In this document: in pieces, positions 1-5,654 of the stretch
How the letters are laid out: every line of letters begins with the position of its first letter
Numbering within the stretch: position 1 is the stretch's first letter
Assembly: GCA_900549855.1 (NCBI GenBank)
Contig: URPS01000067.1
Span: forward strand, 1-7,745
Direction: 5' to 3'
DNA: 7,745 nt
From: an uncultured bacterium
GTDB taxonomy: Bacteria > Cyanobacteriota > Vampirovibrionia > Gastranaerophilales > Gastranaerophilaceae
Position numbers and translations under genes: made by a program
Notes under the pieces: model-generated
What the model saw: only the letters and a program-made list of their open reading frames with translations
Database searches by the model: none
Told to the model about the DNA's origin: nothing

Positions 1-1
1 T

Positions 2-92
2 TTCGAGGCGGAGCTTGTGATTGTTAAACAATCTTGTAATTTCTACCAAGAAGCCAACCCAATACCTACGTACGTAGTACTTGTAGTTCCTC
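2..92 (+). repeat. Intergenic repeat, left copy 1
   Basis: This is the first of two tandem units with a period of 91-92 bp. It starts with TTCGAGGCGGAGCT (2-15). An imperfect palindrome follows at 19-33: GATTGTT pairs with AACAATC around a central A. Next come a conserved ACCAAGAAGCC block (45-55) and a perfect 12-bp palindrome CTACGTACGTAG (66-77), and the unit closes with ACTTGTAGTT. The motif CTTGTRRTT appears three times, at about 14, 33 and 80. The same element occurs again at 93-182 and, inverted, at the right end of the window. The unit may be part of a longer array cut off by the window edge. I see no coding capacity. Function is unknown; it could be a small non-autonomous repeat, a regulatory site or a structured leader. 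Confidence 0.8.
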
Positions 93-182
93 TTCGAGGC
101 GGAGCTGGTAATTAATAAAATAATTTTGTAGTTGTTACCAAGAAGCCGACCCAATGTCTACGTGCGTAGCACACTTGTAATT
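93..182 (+). repeat. Intergenic repeat, left copy 2 (next to dnaN)
   Basis: This second unit begins with the same 14 bases as copy 1 (93-106). Its AT-rich hairpin at 110-125 has a different sequence but is still self-complementary: AATTA and TAATT flank a 6-nt loop. The block GCCGACCCAATGTCTACGT (145-163) matches the right-hand copies exactly, in reverse complement, at 7571-7589. The terminal palindrome reads CTACGTGCGTAG (158-169), changed at the centre relative to copy 1. The unit ends in CACTTGTAATT, whose TTGTAA may serve as the -35 of dnaN. Direct sequence comparison supports the repeat strongly; any function is inference. Confidence 0.8.
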
Positions 183-203
183 AGATTTAATTTGTATTAA
201 AAT
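175..203 (+). promoter_or_regulatory. Candidate sigma-70-type promoter of dnaN
   Basis: TTGTAA (175-180) and TAAAAT (198-203) are separated by exactly 17 bp. They match the -35 and -10 consensus at 4 of 6 and 5 of 6 positions. Transcription would start near 210, giving a leader of about 30 nt that includes the AAGGGG ribosome binding site at 226-231. The -35 hexamer is the tail of the upstream repeat copy. Chance matches are common in AT-rich DNA, so this is tentative. Confidence 0.4.
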
Positions 204-239
204 TACCTTGTAAAACAAGTATTTTAAGGGGTATATCGA

Positions 240-1361
240 ATGAAATTTGTTGCGAATAAAGACGACCTGTTGAATGGTATAAAGATAGTAGAAAGAGCTA
301 CGGTTGTTAAGGGTTTGCAGCCGGTTTTAGCAAATGTTTTGATAGAAACAGTTGGAACAAACCAAATTAAGTTAACCGCAACAGATTTTGACTTATCGAT
401 TATTACGTTAATTGATGCAAGCGTAGAAACTGAGGGTAAGTTTACACTACCGGCTAAAAAATTAGGTGAAATTTTATCAAGATTAAGTGATGAGTTGATT
501 AATCTTGAGTTAAACGGTTCTACAGCAACAATTACCTGTAAGAACTCTAAGTTTGATATTATTGGTATTTCAGCTAATGAATTTCCTCAAGTTGAAGAAA
601 ATATAGCAGAAGAAGACTGTATGGAAATTGAAACCCGACCTTTTACAAAAGCTATAAGAGAAGTTGTTTCTGCGGCTGCTGGTTATGAAACTAATAATTT
701 GTTGTCCGGTGTTGTTTGTGAAGTCAACAAAAACGTATTAGAAATGGCAGCTACAGACGGTAATAGACTTGCGAGAGTAAGAGAAGTTGTTAAAAACAGT
801 TCAACTGATGAAGAAAAGATTTTTGAAATGTTGATTTCATCAAAAGTTTTATCAGAGTTGTCAAAGATTTCACTTCTTGCAGAATCAGATACAATCAAGA
901 TTTGCAAAGAGATGAAAAAAATTGTTATTACAATAGATAAGACAAAGATTGTTACACGTCTAATGCAAGGTCAATTTCCTAAATACAATCAGTTAATTCC
1001 ACAGACTTTTCCTAAAGAAGCTACCGTTGATAAAGGAAGCCTTATTGCTGCTCTGGAAAGAGTTGCGGTTATGGTTAATGAGAAAAATAGTATTGTTAAA
1101 TTTGAGTTTGCAGATAATACGCTAAAATTATCAGGTGATTCTCCTGATGCAGGTAATTCTGAAGATGAAGTCGATGTTAAGTATATGAGCGAGCCTTTAG
1201 CAATTGCATTTAATTATAAATTTATTCTTGAATTCTTGAAGATTGTTGAATCTGAAGAGATTGCGATAAAATTAAATTCACCGCTTTCTGCAACTGTATT
1301 TGCGCCTGTATCCGATGAAGATTATTTGTATTTGGTTATGCCGGTGCAACTTAGAAGTTAA
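240..1361 (+). CDS. dnaN: DNA polymerase III sliding clamp (beta subunit)
   Basis: The product is a 373-residue beta clamp, the usual length for the family. As a homodimeric ring it holds the replicative polymerase and many repair factors on DNA. The three repeated clamp domains fall roughly at residues 1-120, 121-250 and 251-373. Recognisable features are the N-terminal MKFVANKDDLL start, the PVLANVLIE and ATDFDLSI strands of domain I, AATDGNRLA in domain II, GQFPKYNQLIP leading into domain III, and the C-terminal VMPVQLRS tail that resembles the classical MPMRL end forming part of the partner-binding pocket. The ATG is preceded by AAGGGG (226-231) with 8 nt spacing. No dnaA or recF lies next to it within the window, so this is not the classical dnaA-dnaN-recF layout. 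leuD follows after 46 nt with its own good ribosome binding site, so co-transcription is possible. Identification is very secure. Confidence 0.97.
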   Translation: MKFVANKDDLLNGIKIVERATVVKGLQPVLANVLIETVGTNQIKLTATDFDLSIITLIDASVETEGKFTLPAKKLGEILSRLSDELINLELNGSTATITCKNSKFDIIGISANEFPQVEENIAEEDCMEIETRPFTKAIREVVSAAAGYETNNLLSGVVCEVNKNVLEMAATDGNRLARVREVVKNSSTDEEKIFEMLISSKVLSELSKISLLAESDTIKICKEMKKIVITIDKTKIVTRLMQGQFPKYNQLIPQTFPKEATVDKGSLIAALERVAVMVNEKNSIVKFEFADNTLKLSGDSPDAGNSEDEVDVKYMSEPLAIAFNYKFILEFLKIVESEEIAIKLNSPLSATVFAPVSDEDYLYLVMPVQLRS

Positions 1362-1407
1362 GATGCTTAGAGGCATAGAAGTTTAGAGTATTGATGAGGA
1401 GATTTAT

Positions 1408-1902
1408 ATGCAGGGTAAAGCTTTTAAATTCGGTGATAATATATCTACAGACCATATCGCTCCAGGGCGTTTGTTTCATTTACGTTCTGATTTACAAGAA
1501 TTTTCAAAACATGTTCTTGAGGATGCTGACGAGAATTTTGCAAAAAACATGAAAAAAGGTGATTTTGTTGTTGCAGGAAACAATTTTGGACTTGGTTCTT
1601 CAAGAGAACATGCTCCGCAAATAATTAAGATTGCTGGAGTTGGTGCAGTTATTGCAAAATCTTTTGCCAGAATTTTTTACAGAAACGCAATCAATATCGG
1701 ACTTTTGGCAATTGAGTGTGATACAGATGGTATTGATGCAGGTGATGAATTAGATTTGGATATTAAAGCAGGTACGTTGAAAAACCTTACAAAAGGTACA
1801 ACAACTATGATTGAGCCACTTCCTGATGTTATGATTAAGCTTCTTGAAGACGGTGGATTAATTGAACATATCAAGAAGAATGGCGACTTAGTTTTGGGTT
1901 AA
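1408..1902 (+). CDS. leuD: 3-Isopropylmalate dehydratase small subunit (LeuD/HACN type)
   Basis: The product is a 164-residue aconitase-superfamily swivel domain. With a LeuC-type iron-sulfur large subunit, not present in the window, it would isomerise 2- to 3-isopropylmalate in leucine synthesis. Visible signatures are STDHIAPGR (13-21), GNNFGLGSSREHAP (57-70) and KSFARIFYRNAINIGLL (84-100). The short length fits the archaeal-type compact LeuD family, not the roughly 200-residue E. coli type. Residues 21-27, RLFHLRS, occupy the place of the loop that sets substrate choice between isopropylmalate, homoaconitate and related acids. The sequence here is not one I can assign with confidence, so a related hydro-lyase is possible. 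GAGGAG (1396-1401) lies 6 nt before the ATG, a strong start. Its position between a replication gene and a cell-wall cluster has no obvious pathway logic. The family is secure; the exact substrate is inferred. Confidence 0.88.
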   Translation: MQGKAFKFGDNISTDHIAPGRLFHLRSDLQEFSKHVLEDADENFAKNMKKGDFVVAGNNFGLGSSREHAPQIIKIAGVGAVIAKSFARIFYRNAINIGLLAIECDTDGIDAGDELDLDIKAGTLKNLTKGTTTMIEPLPDVMIKLLEDGGLIEHIKKNGDLVLG

Positions 1903-1913
1903 TAACACATTCA

Positions 1914-1961
1914 CTCTTCTAATCAGTAGGTCAGGCATTGCCTGATAAAAACTTGTAAGAG
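1914..1961 (+). other. Hairpin-forming spacer between leuD and murD
   Basis: TCAGGC (1931-1936) and GCCTGA (1940-1945) form a 6-bp stem with a 3-nt loop. ATCAG (1922-1926) can instead pair with CTGAT (1942-1946), and CTCTT (1914-1918) can close an outer stem with AAGAG (1957-1961). A run of A follows the hairpin where an intrinsic terminator would need T, so it is a poor terminator on the plus strand. It could be a weak attenuator, an mRNA-processing site or the remnant of a palindromic element. Confidence 0.35.
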
Positions 1962-1993
1962 AGAATTGGGGTTATATATAAGGATAAATAAGA

Positions 1994-3412
1994 ATGAGTG
2001 AAAAAGTTTTAATAATGGGCTTGTCAAAAAGCGGTGTTGCTGCGGCAAGATTTTTGAATAAAAAAGGATACGATGTTTATATTACCGAATCTAAAAGTTT
2101 GGCGGATATAAGAGAAGAATTCAAGCCACAAGTTCAAGAGCTAAAAGACTTGGGTATAAAAATAGAATGCGGATATCATAGTGACGAATTTTTGTCAGGC
2201 GCTTCTTTTGCAGTAACCAGCCCAGGAATTCCTCCAAAGTCAGAAATATTTAGACGTTTAAACGAAAAAGGAATAAAAATCATTTCTGAAATTGAACTTG
2301 CTTATTTGAACACCAAAACACCTTTTATCGCAATAACAGGTACAAACGGTAAAACAACTACTACTGCTCTTGTTTCGCATATTTTAAGCAAAGATTTTTC
2401 TGCTCCTGTTTGTGGTAATATTGGCGTTCCTCCAACATCATTGATAGAAGAAGAGCATGACTTTTTGGTATGTGAAATAAGTTCATACCAAGCTCAAATG
2501 ACTGAAAAATTTAAGGCTAAAATCGCTTGCTGGACTAACTTTACACCTGACCATATTGATTGGCATGGTGGATTGGAAAATTATTTTGCAGCTAAGGCAA
2601 AAATATTCTTACCGCCACAAGAGCCAGAATATGCAATTTTGAATGCTAAAGATTCTAAATTAAAAGAATTTGCTTCTAAATGTAAAAATGTGATTTTCTT
2701 TGACAATGACATTGATAATGCCGTCATTGCGAGAAACATTAGTGACGAAGCAATCCAGAAACAAGATATAGATTGCCACAAAAATCAAAGATTTTCTCGC
2801 AATGACGTACAGTCTGGTGCTTATATTAAAGATGGTGCAATTTTTTATAATAACGAAGCTATTATAACTCTTGCAGATTGTCCTTTAGTTGGTCATCATA
2901 ATTACCAAAACATAATGTGCGGTATTATTATTGCAAAACTTGTCGGCATGAAAAATGAGGATATTAGAGAACAAATTATGAGTTTTAAAGCTCCTGAACA
3001 CAGACTAGAAAAAGTTCGTACAATGGATGGTATCACGTTTTTTAATGACTCTAAGGCTACAAATCCAGAGGCTTCTATCGTTGCAATAGATTCTTTCAAC
3101 AATCAAGATGTAGCATTGATTCTTGGCGGAAGGGATAAGAATACTGATTTAACTGAAATGTGCCATTCTATAAATCAACATATAAAAACAGTTCTTTTGA
3201 TTGGTGAAGCTACAGAAAGATTTGAAGAAAATCTGAAAAAAAATGGTTTTAGTAATATAATAAAAGAACGCACGATGGAAGAAGCTATTGATAAAGCAAT
3301 TAGCTTAAAACCGGATATAGTGTTGCTTTCACCGGCTTGCGCAAGTTTTGACATGTTCAACAGTTACGAGCATAGAGGAGAAGTTTTTAAACAGTATGTC
3401 TTATCAAAATAG
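1994..3412 (+). CDS. murD: UDP-N-acetylmuramoyl-L-alanine--D-glutamate ligase
   Basis: This cytoplasmic ATP-dependent Mur ligase adds D-glutamate to UDP-MurNAc-L-Ala. The N-terminal Rossmann-like domain (about 1-108) has GLSKSGVAAARF (9-20) and SPGIP (76-80). The central ATPase domain carries the P-loop TGTNGKTTTT (115-124), EISSYQ (161-166), NFTPDHIDWH (182-191), a probable carbamylated lysine at K201 in FAAKAKIF, and GHHNYQN (300-306). The C-terminal part shows PEHRLEKV (334-341), NDSKATNPEA (351-360), LGGRDKN (377-383) and SPACASFDMFNSYEHRG near the end. At 472 residues it is about 30 longer than the roughly 440-450 usual for the family. The excess is residues 244-272, encoded by an in-frame palindromic element. 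All catalytic motifs are intact, so the enzyme is probably active. AAGGA (1980-1984) lies 9 nt before the ATG. The gene overlaps ftsW by 17 bp. Confidence 0.97.
   Translation: MSEKVLIMGLSKSGVAAARFLNKKGYDVYITESKSLADIREEFKPQVQELKDLGIKIECGYHSDEFLSGASFAVTSPGIPPKSEIFRRLNEKGIKIISEIELAYLNTKTPFIAITGTNGKTTTTALVSHILSKDFSAPVCGNIGVPPTSLIEEEHDFLVCEISSYQAQMTEKFKAKIACWTNFTPDHIDWHGGLENYFAAKAKIFLPPQEPEYAILNAKDSKLKEFASKCKNVIFFDNDIDNAVIARNISDEAIQKQDIDCHKNQRFSRNDVQSGAYIKDGAIFYNNEAIITLADCPLVGHHNYQNIMCGIIIAKLVGMKNEDIREQIMSFKAPEHRLEKVRTMDGITFFNDSKATNPEASIVAIDSFNNQDVALILGGRDKNTDLTEMCHSINQHIKTVLLIGEATERFEENLKKNGFSNIIKERTMEEAIDKAISLKPDIVLLSPACASFDMFNSYEHRGEVFKQYVLSK
2722..2807. repeat. Palindromic (MITE/RPE-like) element inserted in frame within murD
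   Basis: CGTCATTGCGAGAAA (2722-2736) is repeated as a perfect 15-bp reverse complement at 2793-2807. A nested inner pair, GCAATC (2750-2755) and GATTGC (2771-2776), completes a two-level palindrome of 86 bp. The outer GTCATTGCGAG and inner GAAGCAATC words are typical, from memory, of small dispersed palindromic elements seen in several unrelated bacterial genomes. The reading frame used by murD is the only forward frame open through the element: the other two hit TAG at 2740-2742 and 2769-2771. The element encodes MurD residues 244-272, a polar stretch lying between a VIFFDND strand and GAYIKDG, where Mur ligases have a variable surface loop. No clear target-site duplication is visible beyond the terminal repeats. 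Confidence 0.85.
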
Positions 3413-4547
3413 CAGACCAGCTGATAAAATGAGTTCACAAAACATGCAATCAGACAGACCATTGATGATTGCAGTTATTTTCTTGGTCGTAATCGGTTTG
3501 ATGGCAATATTTTCAGCTAGTGCACCAAAATGTATTGATATGGGATTAAATCCTGCAAGATTCTTAATCCAGCAGATTTTTGGTGTAATTGTCGGAATTT
3601 TTGGTCTTAGATTTTTATCTAATTTCCATTACAAAAAATTGATTAATTATACAATGCCGTTTGTTGGTATTGTAATAATGATGTTACTTCTCGTTAAATT
3701 TGCCGGTGTAACGGTTAATGGTGCTCAAAGATGGATTAACATAGGACCTCTAAGTTTGCAGCCTTCTGAGTTTGCAAAACCTGCAGTAGTTTTGTTGTTA
3801 GCCGGAGCTTTCTATAAAGATGCAAATATTATGGACAATGAAAAAATTGTCTGGGCTTTTGCGCCGATATTATTCATGGTTGGGCTTATTTTTATACAGC
3901 CAAACTTAAGTATGGTTTTATTATTGCTCGCAACATCCGTTGCAATTTATATTTGCGCAGGCGGTTCTTTAAAATTAATTCTTTGCGGAATGAGCACAAT
4001 GATTCCTTTATTGTTATTAAAAGGTTTGAAGGGTTATCAATCTTCTCGTATTGAAACTTGGCTTCACCCCGAAGCTGACCCATTGGGAGCAGGATATAAC
4101 ATCATCCAGTCACTTGTAGCATTTGCATCTGGCGGATTATACGGAGTCGGTTACGGCAGTTCTAAACAAAAACTGGCTTGGCTTCCGGAAGCGCATACTG
4201 ACTTTATTTACGCAGTAATAGGTGAAGAACACGGATTTATCGGATGTTTATTAATTATCTGTTTATTCTGGACAATTTTACAGAGGGGATTTTTGATTGC
4301 TGTAAAATGCCAAGATATGTATGGTAAATTACTTGCTTTAGGGCTTACGTTCTCAATATGTTTCCAAGGATTTTTAAACATGTGGGTTGCGAGTTCTTTC
4401 GTACCTGCAACAGGTGTTCCAATGCCATTTATTAGTTATGGTGGTTCATCAATTATGGTATCATTATGGATGATTGGAATTTTATTAAATATATCAAAAG
4501 ACAATGTAAAAAGGGTAAGGTTTGGTAATGTCAGAAGTATACAATAG
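3396..4547 (+). CDS. ftsW: FtsW-type SEDS peptidoglycan glycosyltransferase
   Basis: This is a polytopic membrane protein of the SEDS family (383 residues) that polymerises lipid II into glycan strands at the division septum, partnered by a class B penicillin-binding protein not seen here. A polar cytoplasmic tail of about 22 residues precedes the first membrane segment (about 23-42), and many hydrophobic segments follow. Family motifs are AQRWINIGPLSLQPSEFAKP (110-129), DPLGAGYNIIQSL (228-240), GGLYGVGYG (246-254), LPEAHTDFIYAVIGEEHGF (263-281), with D269 at the catalytic aspartate position, and PATGVPMPFISYGGSS (337-352). RodA is closely related; the murD-ftsW-murG context favours FtsW. I chose the ATG at 3396. 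GAGGAG (3375-3380) lies a long 15 nt upstream, but no in-frame start sits closer, and translational coupling to murD, whose stop lies 14 nt downstream, may help initiation. The stop overlaps murG by 20 bp. Confidence 0.93.
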   Translation: MSYQNSRPADKMSSQNMQSDRPLMIAVIFLVVIGLMAIFSASAPKCIDMGLNPARFLIQQIFGVIVGIFGLRFLSNFHYKKLINYTMPFVGIVIMMLLLVKFAGVTVNGAQRWINIGPLSLQPSEFAKPAVVLLLAGAFYKDANIMDNEKIVWAFAPILFMVGLIFIQPNLSMVLLLLATSVAIYICAGGSLKLILCGMSTMIPLLLLKGLKGYQSSRIETWLHPEADPLGAGYNIIQSLVAFASGGLYGVGYGSSKQKLAWLPEAHTDFIYAVIGEEHGFIGCLLIICLFWTILQRGFLIAVKCQDMYGKLLALGLTFSICFQGFLNMWVASSFVPATGVPMPFISYGGSSIMVSLWMIGILLNISKDNVKRVRFGNVRSIQ

Positions 4548-5631
4548 CACATATTTTGTCACCGGCGGTGGAACCGGAGGACATATTTATCCCGCACTAG
4601 CAGTAGCAGACAGATTAAGCGCAGATGCGAAAGTTTATTATGTTGGCAACAAGCGCAACATGGAATATGAACTTGCTACAAAAAAAGGTTACAAATTTTT
4701 ACACGTTAGTGTATCAGGCATGCCACGTGGTTTAAATCCTAAATTCTTTGTTTGGGGTGTCAAACTTGTTAAAGCTATTATTCGTTCTGTTCGTTATATA
4801 AAAAAATACAAGCCTGATGCAGTTTTTGCAACAGGTGGATATGTTTCTGCGCCAATGATTTTTGCTTGCAGAATCACTAAGACACCTTACATGATGCATG
4901 ATTGTGATGCTATGCCTGGGCTTGTTACAAGAAAATTATGTAAACGAGCAAAATACGTTTCTTTGGCTTTTGAAAAAGCAAAAAAATTCATTCCAAACAA
5001 ACACGCTGTTGTTACCGGAAATCCAATCAGAGAAGAATTTGCAACTCTTACAAAAGAAGAAGCTCGTGCAAGAATGGGATTGGAAAACAAACTTACTCTT
5101 TGTGTAATGGGTGGTTCTCAAGGTGCAAAATCAATAAACAACACAACTATAGAATTATTAAAAGAGTTCTCTCAAGAATTGAATTTGCAAATAATTTTCC
5201 AAACCGGCAAAAAGAATTATGAAAATGTTTTGGAAAGACTTGGACAAATTTATCCAACTTATGAACAAGACAAAAATTTGATTATAAAACCATATTTTAT
5301 GGATATGATATCAGTTCTCAAATCCAGTGATATCGTGGTATCAAGAGCAGGTTCGTTAAGTCTTTCAGAAATTTGCGCTTCAGATGCTGCACCAATTTTG
5401 GTTCCTTATCCGTATGCTGCTGCAAACCACCAAAGAATTAACGCAAAATATCTTTTAGAAATGGGTGCTTGTACTTATATAGAAGACAAAGAACTTGACC
5501 CAAATCGTTTAAGAGAAGCTGTTGTAGAGATTGTAAAAAATCCTATTAAGATGAATTATTTGAAACAAAACGCTTCTCATTTAGCGAAATTCGACGCTAC
5601 AGAAAGAATTGTAGAGTTGCTAAGAGGATAG
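4528..5631 (+). CDS. murG: UDP-GlcNAc:lipid I GlcNAc transferase (MurG)
   Basis: This GT-B glycosyltransferase on the inner face of the membrane transfers GlcNAc from UDP-GlcNAc to lipid I, giving lipid II, the substrate of the FtsW encoded just upstream. The product has 367 residues, normal for the family. The N-terminal acceptor domain has GGGTGGHIYPALAVA (13-27) and ATGGYVSAPM (101-110). The linker has GNPIREEF (164-171). The donor-binding domain has MGGSQGAKSIN (194-204), SRAGSLSLSEI (272-282), with E281 at the ribose-binding glutamate position, and PYPYAAANHQRINA (293-306). The stretch HDCDAMPGLVTR (124-135) departs from the more usual HEQN-x-x-PG form. The ATG at 4528 has TAAGG (4516-4520) 7 nt upstream. 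A TTG two codons earlier is less likely. The 20-bp overlap with ftsW suggests translational coupling. Confidence 0.96.
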   Translation: MSEVYNSTYFVTGGGTGGHIYPALAVADRLSADAKVYYVGNKRNMEYELATKKGYKFLHVSVSGMPRGLNPKFFVWGVKLVKAIIRSVRYIKKYKPDAVFATGGYVSAPMIFACRITKTPYMMHDCDAMPGLVTRKLCKRAKYVSLAFEKAKKFIPNKHAVVTGNPIREEFATLTKEEARARMGLENKLTLCVMGGSQGAKSINNTTIELLKEFSQELNLQIIFQTGKKNYENVLERLGQIYPTYEQDKNLIIKPYFMDMISVLKSSDIVVSRAGSLSLSEICASDAAPILVPYPYAAANHQRINAKYLLEMGACTYIEDKELDPNRLREAVVEIVKNPIKMNYLKQNASHLAKFDATERIVELLRG

Positions 5632-5654
5632 AAATAAAATATCGAAAAAATTTA

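Noticed and set aside
1..182. CRISPR-like array at the window ends
   Set aside because: Only two units per end, about 91-107 bp period, diverging inside the repeats and with no unique equal-length spacers; not CRISPR.
207..219. CTTGT-AAA-ACAAG hairpin before dnaN as a terminator
   Set aside because: The 5-bp AT-rich stem is too weak, the following TATTTT is short, and it overlaps the predicted transcript start of dnaN.
1..239. Replication origin upstream of dnaN
   Set aside because: I find no TTATCCACA-type DnaA boxes and no dnaA neighbour. The direct repeats belong to the dispersed repeat family that also sits upstream of the kinase.
1953..1980. Promoter TTGTAA-16 bp-TATATA for murD
   Set aside because: Transcription would start after the AAGGA ribosome binding site at 1980-1984, which makes no sense for a gene with that site; kept only as a chance match.
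3348..3395. Earlier TTG start for ftsW
   Set aside because: No ribosome binding site precedes it, it adds residues unlike SEDS N-termini, and the overlap with murD would be unusually long; ATG at 3396 is better.
4522..4527. TTG start two codons upstream of the murG ATG
   Set aside because: The ATG at 4528 has ideal spacing (7 nt) to TAAGG; the TTG would be 1 nt from it.
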